Below are positions 15,060-22,371 of a DNA stretch of 24,989 bases, piece after piece. How positions within the stretch are numbered: the first letter of the stretch is position 1; every line of letters begins with the position of its first letter. The position numbers and the translations under genes are program-made. Source of the stretch: Clostridiales bacterium. Its GTDB lineage: Bacteria; Bacillota; Clostridia; Lachnospirales; Lachnospiraceae. The notes under the pieces were generated by a model that ran no database searches, had not been told where the DNA came from, and was given only the letters and a program-made list of their open reading frames with translations. The stretch is taken from the NCBI GenBank assembly GCA_018365455.1, contig JAGZJZ010000082.1, positions 1 to 24,989 of the forward strand, given 5' to 3'.

Positions 15060-15872
15060 TTAAAATTTTTTTAAAAATGCAATATCCTCTTTTGCTGACT
15101 GTGGATTCATCTCTTCTCTTAACAGATACATATCCGGTTTATGATTTCTCAGCCATTGGATGATGGTATCGTATTCGATAACGCCTTCCCCCAGTCTGGC
15201 TGGAACATACCCGCGGTTATCATCCAGACTGAAATCTTTTATATGCATGACATCTATGTACCTGCCTGTCTTATCCAGCCATTGGCTCCAGTAAATCTCC
15301 TGGTTTGTATCTTCGGGAAATTCCAACAGATTAGAAGCGTCAAAGATCAGACGCAGGTGTTCGCTATCCTGTACCTGGCTGAATACGTCCAATACCGCTT
15401 CTACATTTTCCAGGGGATGCCAGTACACCGGTTCTATTGCCAGTTTTACATCCAGCTTCTGTGCTTCTTCTACCACACGTTTTATACTGTCCATCATGAA
15501 AGGGTACCAGATTTGCTTTTCTTCCTTCATAAGATGCGGGTATGCCGTTTCCGTTCCCACCACCTTCGCTCCCACTTCTTTACTGTAAGCCAGACACATT
15601 TTCAACGTCTGGACGGCATTGGCACGAACCGCCTCATCCGGATTACCCAGATCCATATAGCATCCAAATACAGGTATTTCGATCTGATGCGCTTCAAACG
15701 CTTTACGTATTCTCTCCAGATGCTTCAGGGTTATATCACCGTATTGCTCAATTCCTTTAAATGCCTTTGGCAATGCCAGCTGTGCCACCTGATATCCCTC
15801 TTGCTGCAGCACTTTTGCCAGTTCTTCGATTTCCATCTTCCCATAGTCATGGGCGCGAACTCCAATTTTCAT
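15060..15872 (-). CDS. xylose-isomerase-like TIM-barrel sugar isomerase/epimerase
   Basis: A 270-residue protein of the AP_endonuc_2 / sugar phosphate isomerase-epimerase superfamily. The four expected divalent-metal ligands can be placed: E147 in AIEPVYWHP, D178 in LIFDASN, H210 in DVMHIKDF, and E253 or E254 in LREEMNP. GTETAYP near 107 is also typical. The exact reaction cannot be told: hydroxypyruvate-isomerase-like, tagatose-3-epimerase-like or an inosose enzyme are all possible. Its position upstream of the TRAP genes suggests a sugar-acid or ketose step. I start it at the ATG at 15872, preceded closely by GGAGGAG; an upstream TTG is less likely. It has its own promoter and a strong terminator, so it is monocistronic. 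Confidence 0.85.
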   Translation of the reverse strand: MKIGVRAHDYGKMEIEELAKVLQQEGYQVAQLALPKAFKGIEQYGDITLKHLERIRKAFEAHQIEIPVFGCYMDLGNPDEAVRANAVQTLKMCLAYSKEVGAKVVGTETAYPHLMKEEKQIWYPFMMDSIKRVVEEAQKLDVKLAIEPVYWHPLENVEAVLDVFSQVQDSEHLRLIFDASNLLEFPEDTNQEIYWSQWLDKTGRYIDVMHIKDFSLDDNRGYVPARLGEGVIEYDTIIQWLRNHKPDMYLLREEMNPQSAKEDIAFLKKF

Positions 15873-15933
15873 AGTCTCCTCCAATCAAAAACGCATAAGT
15901 AAAATTCTAAATTCTCGTTAGTTTCATCTTAAT

Positions 15934-15962
15934 AAACTACCACAACTGATTTTTCTTGTCAA
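15934..15962 (-). promoter_or_regulatory. housekeeping-type promoter for the sugar isomerase gene
   Basis: A perfect -35 TTGACA (15957-15962) and a weak -10 TAGTTT (15934-15939), 17 bases apart, about 60 bases upstream of the start codon. Confidence 0.5.
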
Positions 15963-15969
15963 AAGTTTT

Positions 15970-16758
15970 CTACCCTTTTCTGCCGGCTGCTCTTTTTTTA
16001 TTCCTCAGCCAATTTCCTGCGAACCAGAAAATAATTACCATAATCAGACTGGACATACTATTGATAACAATGGAGCCGATGGATGAATTTTTTGTTCCAT
16101 AAACAGCCAGGATATAGAAATTGCCTAAGGTGTTGGTAAATATATTCCCCGGTATCGCAAGCAGTACCAAAAGCGCCAGACTATGCCAGATATTGAGATG
16201 AAAAATCCGAATTGCCAGATCTTCGATCCAGACAATCACCAGCCACAAGCAAGTAATGGGTACCCCCAGTTTCCACAGCCAATTCCCTGTGTATTCCACA
16301 GCAAAATCCTTCAGGGCAAATTGAATAATCATCAGTAATGGTATAATCAGCACCGTAATACATAAGAGTGTTTTCTCCGGCTTAAATTTCTTGGATTTTA
16401 TACATACATAACCGCATGCCATAGCAAATGCTACGCCTCCCGCTACAATCAGTGACCAGTTAAAGGTTCTGTCGATAGCAAAATTTACGATCATACACAC
16501 CATAATGCCAATTAATCCAAGGACAGCCAGCCCTCCGGTTATATACCTGAGCTGAGTCCATCCCAGATATTTCTTAAAATTCTGAACTTCCGGTGCAGTT
16601 TCCACTGGAATTTCTTCGCGCATCTCCAGATAGATTTCTTTGCACTTTGTACATCCCTCCAGATGTTCTTCGATACTTTCATTTGTTGCCCCGCCTGTCA
16701 TATGCTCGATATAATTAGGCAGCAGATCTCTTACTATTTCACAATCTAATTTTTGTCC
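15970..16758 (-). CDS. zf-HC2 membrane anti-sigma factor
   Basis: A 262-residue protein. The N-terminus carries a zinc-binding anti-sigma (ZAS) signature: C7, then HLEGCTKC giving H33-x3-C37-x2-C40. A short linker leads to about six membrane helices (roughly 75-250), and the C-terminus is basic. In this family the ZAS domain holds the cognate ECF sigma factor at the membrane until a signal releases it. The ATG at 16758 was chosen because AAGGAAG is about seven bases upstream and the protein then begins just before the Cys motif; it overlaps the sigma gene end by 13 bases, a usual sigma/anti-sigma arrangement. The six-helix membrane part is larger than the single helix of RsiW-type proteins and may sense the envelope signal. 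Confidence 0.85.
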   Translation of the reverse strand, partial: GQKLDCEIVRDLLPNYIEHMTGGATNESIEEHLEGCTKCKEIYLEMREEIPVETAPEVQNFKKYLGWTQLRYITGGLAVLGLIGIMVCMIVNFAIDRTFNWSLIVAGGVAFAMACGYVCIKSKKFKPEKTLLCITVLIIPLLMIIQFALKDFAVEYTGNWLWKLGVPITCLWLVIVWIEDLAIRIFHLNIWHSLALLVLLAIPGNIFTNTLGNFYILAVYGTKNSSIGSIVINSMSSLIMVIIFWFAGNWLRNKKRAAGRKG

Positions 16759-17249
16759 CATTCTTTTCTTCCTTTCACTAATTTCTGTTTTCCTCTGTAA
16801 AATGTCACTCTTGCCCATGTTTCGGATTTTCCAAGAATATCTCCTATCTCCGCAAAGCTCAGTTCCCCGGTGAGCCTAAGATATATGACTTCTTTGGTCT
16901 TTTCGTCAAAATGATGCAGCTTTTTAAAAAGCTCTACCTTTTCGATATTCAGTAAATAATCATTTTCAATATTTTCATATGACGGTATCTCTTCTGTCAG
17001 TTCATCCACAGATACCTGCTGCTTTTGCCGTCTTCCAAGTTCCCTGTACCAGAGTCTTTTTGCAATCTGGCACAGCCAGACCGATACTTTACATTCCCCC
17101 CGGAATTTCTCTATACCCCTTGTAGCCTGGTAAAAAGTTTCCTGGGTCAGTTCCTCAGAAATGTCGGCACTATGGGTCAAGCAGAACAAATATTTGTATA
17201 CTGCTTTCACATTATTTTCATATATCTGTTCCATATCCTGCTTATCCAT
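16746..17249 (-). CDS. ECF RNA polymerase sigma factor (first of two)
   Basis: A 167-residue sigma-70 family protein with region 2 at about 8-70 (YLFCLTHSADISEELTQETF, then the core-binding and -10 recognition helices) and region 4 at about 105-160 (TKEVIYLRLTGELSFAEIGDI followed by the helix-turn-helix LGKSETWARVTFYRGKQKL). No region 1 or 3, as for ECF factors. Two in-frame starts are nine bases apart; I prefer 17249 because AGGTG is then six bases upstream, while for 17258 it would be only one base away. Translationally coupled to the zf-HC2 anti-sigma gene. Its regulon is not visible here. Confidence 0.9.
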   Translation of the reverse strand: MDKQDMEQIYENNVKAVYKYLFCLTHSADISEELTQETFYQATRGIEKFRGECKVSVWLCQIAKRLWYRELGRRQKQQVSVDELTEEIPSYENIENDYLLNIEKVELFKKLHHFDEKTKEVIYLRLTGELSFAEIGDILGKSETWARVTFYRGKQKLVKGRKEWDKN

Positions 17250-17340
17250 CTCATTCACCTGTACCGCCCATTCAATTAGTTTGAAAGCACCGGGCAGAAT
17301 CGCATCCTTTCGTATTTTTATCTCTCAAACGTATACCCCT

Positions 17341-17415
17341 GCATACCGCTGACGGGTCTGCGGTATGCATTAATAAGTAGTTTGAAACGCTTTTTGTCTC
17401 AAACTTTCACCTCCT
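17341..17415 (-). promoter_or_regulatory. leader of the first ECF sigma gene: possible 10-codon peptide followed by a hairpin
   Basis: On the minus strand AGGAGGT (17409-17415) is followed after six bases by TTG and ten codons (MRQKAFQTTY) ending at 17370. Two bases later starts a hairpin with 9-bp arms, GCATACCGC (17341-17349) and GCGGTATGC (17360-17368). A GTTTGAGAC / GTTTCAAAC inverted repeat covers 17380-17404. The layout resembles translated-leader control, but there is no T-run, so classical attenuation is not supported. Confidence 0.35.
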
Positions 17416-17688
17416 GTCTATAAGTTACACGAAAACCGGATTCGTTACATATTTTTTATAAATAAATTGTATATCTCCATTTTACCCGGAATCTATGTCA
17501 CCGTCCAGGCATTTTACCGTGATCCTTCAACGTCCTTTTGGCTGGCGTTGCAAATATATTATTTATCAAGTAAAATAGGCTGTGTAATTTTATTTATAAT
17601 TTTGCCAATATCCATATAGAACAACATAACCCGTTGTTCGTGTGCTTTGGCAACAGAAAGGGCGGCCTATGCCGCAAAGGTAACGATA
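17416..17688. other. gap between the first ECF sigma gene and the kinase remnant
   Basis: AT-rich divergent region with no recognised gene. An ACGAA-7-TTCGT inverted repeat flanked by two GTTAC words lies at about 17424-17446 and could be a promoter or operator for either side. The kinase frame is open upstream to about 17620 but without a better start than 17689. Confidence 0.4.
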
Positions 17689-18700
17689 ATGGAACTGGCA
17701 AACGGATACCTTGAAATTTTTGCTGCGCTGGTCATTTTTATACTGCTCATCGGCGTTAGCTGGGAAAAATCAGCCGGCATCCTCGAAAAACGACTGACAG
17801 CAATGGTTGCCTGTCACATGGCAGTTCTGCTTTTAGATGCCGCACGATGGCTTTTATATCAGCGCACCGACTTAAATGTGCTGCTTATTTTTCTGTCTGT
17901 CGCACCGACTGTTTTAGCGTTACTTGGAAATTCCATTTTTCTCTGCTTTACGGTGGATTTTTTATCCCAGCGTGGACCAATTCCCCGTAAAGCCACTATT
18001 CCGATGGTCTTTCTTTTTGTATTTGCCATAATCACTTGGACAATATTTATTTTGTTAAACGGGGTGCATAGTGCAGCCAATATGCAGACCAACTATGATG
18101 CCATGCATTATAGCTGGGGCTATTGGATTGGACACTTAGGCTGGGCTGCGGCGTGTGTCATCGGTCTTGGAATCCTTTGGCACTATCGGCAAGGGCTTCA
18201 CCGCAAGGAGCTGCTGTCCCTTTCCAGCTACTGTGCTTTTCCCCTTGTCGCATTAGTCCTGCGATTTTTTTGGGACGGACCGCAAATTTTTCTTTCCACG
18301 TCTCTGGCTTTGATTTGGATTTATGCGGTCGTACAGCGTGATCAGCGCCAGCGCTTGCAGGCACAGGAAAACCAGCTTACGCATACAGCCAATTGTTGAA
18401 AATGCGGTGAAACATGGTGTGACCAAGATAAAGACAGGCGGCACAGTCACCATTATTACAAAAGAAAGCGAAGACTGCTATGAAATCATAGTCGATGACG
18501 ATGGCTTTGGCTTTGACATTGACAATGTGCAGACAGATTCAGATACGCATATCGGCATTAAAAATGTACGTTACCGCCTGTGGTCAATTTGCCACGGAAC
18601 GCTTACAATTACCAGCAAACCGGGAGTGGGCACGGTTTCCACAATAAGAATACCTAAAGGAAGAATGAGTGAAGAATTGCGGCAGATAAATGATCGATAA
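17689..18700 (+). pseudogene. sensor histidine kinase with its phospho-acceptor domain deleted
   Basis: The first part (17689-18399, 236 residues) has six to seven membrane helices typical of LytS/AgrC-like clostridial sensors and runs to a cytoplasmic RQRLQAQENQL, where the DHp helix with the H-box (usually QxxPHFLFN) should begin. Instead, the sequence jumps, in a different reading frame, to the middle of the ATPase domain: LRIQPIVENAVKHGV (N-box), VDDDGFGFD (G1), HIGIKNVRYRL and PGVGT (G2), ending at 18700. So around 90-100 residues including the phosphorylated His are missing and the frame is shifted at about 18375-18395. The protein cannot autophosphorylate. No response regulator is adjacent. 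Recent loss is likely because both parts are otherwise well preserved. Confidence 0.85.
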
Positions 18701-18737
18701 AGGCAGAGGTATCCGTAAGGGGGATCCTCTGCCTTTT
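18699..18737 (+). terminator. intrinsic terminator after the kinase remnant
   Basis: AAAGGCAGAGG(T)ATCC at 18699-18714 pairs with GGATCCTCTGCCTTT at 18722-18736 with a single bulge and is followed by T residues. It begins at the kinase stop codon. The region 18738-18861 shows nothing else. Confidence 0.8.
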
Positions 18738-18861
18738 CTATGGGCTATGTTTTTTACAAAAGAAATGTCTTGATTTTTGATCCTTATTTAACATACTGCG
18801 GGCAGTAAATATAACCTGATCTTGCCATTTGGATATATTCACGAATCATCTCTTAAATATG

Positions 18862-19581
18862 TCAATCATCATATTCATCATCATCGTCGTCATCATCGTA
18901 ATCGTCATCCAAAAGCTCATATTTATCTTCCAGATAATTTTCTATGGTTTCTTTATAATCTTCCAACTTATCCAGCTTCCTGTCCAAAGACTTCATCTGG
19001 CGATAGGATAATTTCCCGTCATGATAAGCATCTTCAATCTGATCATCTAAACGGTCTGCCTTTCTGTCGATTGCATCCAATTCGCGCTCAAACTTTAAAT
19101 ATTGCTGTCTTGCGGCAGCAGCATCGGCTGACACTTTTGTTTTCTTTATATGATCGAATACTTTACTATACTGATTCTTATAACTTCTTATCTTCTCTTC
19201 CTGTTTTTTAACGGACATTCCTTTTGCCTTATTCTGAACCGTAATCTTGAAGTCAGCTTTTATTTTTGTATTTTTAATCTTAACTGATATGACGGCACTG
19301 CCTGTTTTCATAGCTTTAACTTTTGTATCATCATCTCTCTTTTCCAACACCTTAACCACTTTCGTGTCGCTGCTGCTCCAAATAATGTTGCGGTCTCTTA
19401 CTTTTGCGCCTCTTGGAAGGATTTCACTGTCCAGATCCATGGTCTTCCCCACCTGCATGGTGTTTGCGTCCGCTTCTATCGCTATCTTCTGTGGTTTTGG
19501 TGCCGCGAAAGCATTTGCTCCCATCATAAGAAATGTGCACCCCATTAAACATATTATTTTTCCCATCTTTTTCTTCATCAT
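18862..19581 (-). CDS. secreted BIG2-domain protein with coiled coil and acidic tail
   Basis: A 239-residue exported protein. Residues 1-26 are a signal peptide ending at AFA-AP, with no lipobox placed for cleavage. Residues 30-117 match a bacterial Ig-like (BIG2) domain: MQVGKTMDLDSEILP, IIWSSSDTKVVKV, KTGSAVISVKI. Residues 120-220 are strongly helical and charged (KKQEEKIRSYKNQYSK, ELDAIDRKADRLDDQIEDA, KLDKLEDYKETIENYLEDK) and should form a coiled coil. The last 16 residues are nearly all Asp with Tyr. GGAGGAAAG precedes the ATG, which lies 18 bases after the RsgI-like gene. It is the third gene of the sigma/anti-sigma operon and so a likely target of that pathway. Function unknown; possibly calcium- or wall-binding. 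Confidence 0.8.
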   Translation of the reverse strand: MMKKKMGKIICLMGCTFLMMGANAFAAPKPQKIAIEADANTMQVGKTMDLDSEILPRGAKVRDRNIIWSSSDTKVVKVLEKRDDDTKVKAMKTGSAVISVKIKNTKIKADFKITVQNKAKGMSVKKQEEKIRSYKNQYSKVFDHIKKTKVSADAAAARQQYLKFERELDAIDRKADRLDDQIEDAYHDGKLSYRQMKSLDRKLDKLEDYKETIENYLEDKYELLDDDYDDDDDDDEYDD

Positions 19582-19599
19582 AATTACTTTCCTCCATTA

Positions 19600-20718
19600 T
19601 CAATCGTCATCATCCGGTTCTTCGTCATCGTCAGAATCATCGAAATGTTCGTCATCACGGTCATCATCCAAGTCCTGTATATCATCACGGTCTTCGTCCA
19701 AATCATCATCCCAATCCTGCGCATCATCACGGTCTTCGTCTAAATCATCATCCCAATCCTGCGCATCATCACGGTCATTGTCCAAATCATTATCCCGGTC
19801 TTCCATATCATCCATCAAGTCATCTTGGTCATCTTCATCAGTATCCCTCGGATTACTGCGTTTTTCCTGACCTGCTGCCGGCTTCTGCTGCTGCATATTC
19901 AGGGAATTCTTTGATTCTTCTCTCTCATCAATGATATCTTCCACATTTTCCAGAATTGATTCATCTGACTCATAGCCTTTCATATCTGAAATGTCAATCC
20001 CCCTAATCCGGATCAGCTGTGCTAATTCCTGCATAGACATTTTTGCAGCCTCTTCCAGCTTCAGTTCCGGGTCTTTCTCACTTAATTTTAATAAAAATGC
20101 TGCCTTTCCACAGGAAATATTGTACTTATGGGCAAGCTCTGAAATTTCTTCATTGCTTGTAATCTCCTGATTATAAATAACCCCTTTAATATTTTTCTGA
20201 TCCAGCACCTGCCGGATATCCCCTACAATGGATTGACAGATTTCATCTGCTTTCTTCGTGTCTTTATTTTCCACCGATACCAGTATGGAATTGTTTACCT
20301 CGGTAATATAGCCTTTTCTTACCATGGAACCAATGAGTGCATTTACAGCTGTATTCAGTTCTACATTATGCAGATTCATATCTGCCAGAATAATTTCACC
20401 ATCTGTATTGAGGGCCTTTACCTCCACAACCTGATTCTTTCGGTTTGTCTGAATCTCTACACTGGGATTGACATCAATGTCAATGGTGGTGTCGATCTGG
20501 TTATTCCAAAAAATACGCATTCCCAATATCAGTACCAGACAGGCAGCTAATGCTGCTGCTCCCCGAAAAGCCCTCTGTAAATATTTCCAGGATTTTGGTT
20601 CTTCTATGAGCCAGTCTTCCTTTTGCAGCTTTTCATTTTCAGATGCTGCCACTTTGTTGTAAACATCAGGAGTAATGTCTTCTATTGCCTGTTTCAATCC
20701 TTGCCCGATCTTTTGCAT
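19600..20718 (-). CDS. RsgI-like transmembrane anti-sigma factor with Asp-rich repeat tail
   Basis: A 372-residue membrane protein. The cytoplasmic N-terminus (1-50) should bind the sigma factor. One membrane helix spans about 52-71. The outside part begins with IDIDVNPSVEIQTNRKNQVV, the hallmark of the RsgI-like middle domain, and continues to about 250. In Clostridium thermocellum and Bacillus RsgI proteins this ectodomain is followed by a sensor module; here it is followed by an Asp/Glu-rich tail (291-372) with three 14-residue repeats instead of a carbohydrate-binding domain. The gene starts two bases after the sigma stop codon with GGGAGGA in front. It should hold the sigma factor inactive until an envelope or ion signal. 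The sensed ligand is unknown; divalent cations are a reasonable guess. Confidence 0.85.
   Translation of the reverse strand: MQKIGQGLKQAIEDITPDVYNKVAASENEKLQKEDWLIEEPKSWKYLQRAFRGAAALAACLVLILGMRIFWNNQIDTTIDIDVNPSVEIQTNRKNQVVEVKALNTDGEIILADMNLHNVELNTAVNALIGSMVRKGYITEVNNSILVSVENKDTKKADEICQSIVGDIRQVLDQKNIKGVIYNQEITSNEEISELAHKYNISCGKAAFLLKLSEKDPELKLEEAAKMSMQELAQLIRIRGIDISDMKGYESDESILENVEDIIDEREESKNSLNMQQQKPAAGQEKRSNPRDTDEDDQDDLMDDMEDRDNDLDNDRDDAQDWDDDLDEDRDDAQDWDDDLDEDRDDIQDLDDDRDDEHFDDSDDDEEPDDDD
19651..19776. repeat. three tandem 42-bp repeats in the anti-sigma gene
   Basis: Encode DRDDAQDWDDDLDE twice and a third diverged copy DRDDIQDLDDDRDD (residues 315-356). The first two units differ by very few bases, so the array is recent and likely to vary in length. 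Part of the Asp codon-rich tail at 19600-19850. Confidence 0.88.
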
Positions 20719-20720
20719 TT

Positions 20721-21302
20721 TTAAGACATCCTCCCTTCTATATAATTTCGTAGTTTCTTCATTCCGCGGTTATATTTTGACAGTACTGTAGAAAGGGGGA
20801 GCTTGACTAACGCTGCAATTTCCCGGTGTTTCATCCCGGTATTGGCATGCAGAATAATAATCTGCCGTTCCTCATCCCCTAATATGGAAAATGCTGCTTC
20901 CAGCAACAGTTTATTTTCCTTATCTTCTACTGCTGAAAAATCCAGCATATTCTCTAGCTCTTCATAAGGTGATGTCTGAGTATTTTTATCTTTTCGAATC
21001 TTCATGTAAGACAGATTTCTTGCAATGGTAAATATCCAGGCAAGGGGCTTTCCCTGGGGTTTGTACAGATGTGCCCCCGTTTTGATTTTAATATATGTCT
21101 CCTGCAGAATATCCTCTGCATCATACTGATTCTTTAGTATCGATAAAATAAATCCATAGACTGCCTGGTAAGTCTGGTGGTACACCGTTTCCAGTGCCTG
21201 CATATCACCCTCTGCAATCTGAATGAATAACTCTTCTTTCACAATCTGACCCAGCCGTTGATTTTCATTTTGCTCTTCCGGAATTAAACAAAATAGAATC
21301 AT
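20721..21302 (-). CDS. ECF RNA polymerase sigma factor (second of two)
   Basis: A 193-residue ECF sigma factor. Region 2 lies at about 40-105 (VYGFILSILKNQYDAEDILQ, then PLAWIFTIARNLSYMKIRK) and region 4 at about 135-188 (LGDEERQIIILHANTGMKHR, helix-turn-helix LVKLPLSTVLSKYNRGMKKLR). AGGTGG precedes the ATG at 21302 by seven bases. It is followed two bases later by the RsgI-like anti-sigma gene. Although paired with an RsgI-like protein, the sigma factor itself is of the ECF type rather than the larger SigI. Target promoters were not identified in the window. Confidence 0.9.
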   Translation of the reverse strand: MILFCLIPEEQNENQRLGQIVKEELFIQIAEGDMQALETVYHQTYQAVYGFILSILKNQYDAEDILQETYIKIKTGAHLYKPQGKPLAWIFTIARNLSYMKIRKDKNTQTSPYEELENMLDFSAVEDKENKLLLEAAFSILGDEERQIIILHANTGMKHREIAALVKLPLSTVLSKYNRGMKKLRNYIEGRMS

Positions 21303-21524
21303 TCGTAATCCACCTGTATAAGATTGTCTCTTTCCCTTTCTAATTAGTTAATGCTTGATCTAGACGTTTTATTGCATCGAATAAAAAATTTTTGAAATAT
21401 TTTCCAAAAAATGATTGTTACGGTTATTTTACCATATCAGACCTTCGGCAACAATTAACATTATTCCAACACGTGAACGCATTGCGCAGAAAATATCCTC
21501 TCAGCCCCCCGTCATTATTTCCAT

Positions 21525-21553
21525 AAAAAAAGGACCTTTACCCAACGTCCTTT
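21525..21553 (-). terminator. intrinsic terminator of the ara operon
   Basis: Arms AAAGGAC (21529-21535) and GTCCTTT (21547-21553); on the minus strand the stem is followed by seven T residues. A competing CCCAACGTC / GACATTGGG hairpin (21541-21549 with 21562-21570) overlaps one arm, and a GGGCATAAGCCC hairpin followed by T residues points along the plus strand at about 21567-21585. Confidence 0.75.
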
Positions 21554-21598
21554 TGATCAGACATTGGGCATAAGCCCTTTTTATTTTACTCCCAAGTC

Positions 21599-21626
21599 AA
21601 ATGGACGCGCTAGCGTGTCCGTTTGG
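21599..21626. repeat. hairpin downstream of araD
   Basis: CAAATGGACGCG and CGTGTCCGTTTG pair around CTAG, with two G-U-compatible mismatches. It lies about 50 bases after the araD stop and 45 bases before the T-run terminator, so it may protect the 3' end of the ara mRNA. Confidence 0.6.
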
Positions 21627-21677
21627 CTCGTTGATCTAGAGGGAAAGTGGATTCTTTCCACAGTTATATCCTGAAAT

Positions 21678-22370
21678 TTATTTACCCTGCCCGTAATAAG
21701 CACCTTCCCCATGTTTCCGGTAATAATGTTTATCCTGCAGTTCCTGCGGTGCAGGCTCTACCTGTGCGTTGATGCGTTCGCAGCGGGCAGCCATTTTAGC
21801 CACCTCTTCTAATACCACGGCATTATGTACGGCTTCATGACCGTCTTTTCCCCAGGTAAACGGACCATGGTTTTTGCACAGAACAGCCGGCATTGCCTTG
21901 TAATCATTTTCCTTGAAGTAGTCCGCGATCAGAAGACCTGTATTTTTTTCATAAGCATCTTCGATCTCATCTTGATTCAGGCATCTTAAGCATGGTACCT
22001 CTCCGTAAAAGTAGTCCGCATGTGTCGTACCATAGCACGGAATGCTTCTACCCGACTGTGCCCAACTGGTTGCCCAGGAAGAATGAGTATGTACGATTCC
22101 TCCGATTTCCGGAAATGCCTTATATAATTCTACATGGGTAGGCGTATCGGAAGAAGGATTGTACTTTCCTTCCACCTTATTTCCCTCAAGGTCCATGACT
22201 ACCATGTCTTCCGGTTTTAATTCATCATAGGGAACTCCGCTTGGCTTAATTACAAATAATCCTTTTTCTCTGTCTATTCCGCTTACATTTCCCCAGGTAA
22301 AGGTAACTAACCCGTATTTTGGCAGTTCCATATTTGCAAGGTAGATCTCTTTTTTCAATTCAGTTAACAT
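21678..22370 (-). CDS. araD: L-ribulose-5-phosphate 4-epimerase
   Basis: Converts L-ribulose 5-phosphate to D-xylulose 5-phosphate, the last step of the arabinose entry pathway. The 230-residue length matches the family. Visible landmarks, close to E. coli numbering: D75 in SSDTPTH, zinc ligands H94 and H96 in IVHTHSSWA, H168 in CKNHGPFTWG, TTHADYFYG around 115-123, and the C-terminal KHGEGAYYGQ. The ATG follows the araB stop by one base; its AAGGAG ribosome binding site lies in the last araB codons, so the two are coupled. Last gene of the operon. Confidence 0.96.
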   Translation of the reverse strand: MLTELKKEIYLANMELPKYGLVTFTWGNVSGIDREKGLFVIKPSGVPYDELKPEDMVVMDLEGNKVEGKYNPSSDTPTHVELYKAFPEIGGIVHTHSSWATSWAQSGRSIPCYGTTHADYFYGEVPCLRCLNQDEIEDAYEKNTGLLIADYFKENDYKAMPAVLCKNHGPFTWGKDGHEAVHNAVVLEEVAKMAARCERINAQVEPAPQELQDKHYYRKHGEGAYYGQGK

Positions 22371-22371
22371 A

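Larger units (their letters stand above)
21303..21677. other. 375-base gap between araD and the second ECF sigma gene
   Basis: Holds the araD terminator region (21525-21626) and an AT-rich stretch upstream of the sigma gene (21303-21470). No gene and no clear ECF-type promoter was recognised. Confidence 0.5.

Noticed and set aside
15141..15902. 253-codon plus-strand reading frame opposite the sugar isomerase
   Set aside because: It is a shadow of the isomerase gene, which has metal-ligand motifs, a promoter, a ribosome binding site and a terminator on the minus strand.
19651..19776. Evenly spaced repeats that might suggest a CRISPR array
   Set aside because: The repeats are gap-free, in frame with a coding gene and encode a 14-residue unit; there are no unique spacers or cas genes.
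19247..19870. Long plus-strand reading frame rich in Ser/Arg opposite the anti-sigma and BIG2 genes
   Set aside because: It is the mirror of Asp/Glu codons on the minus strand; no ribosome binding site or family resemblance, and the minus-strand genes are clearly real.
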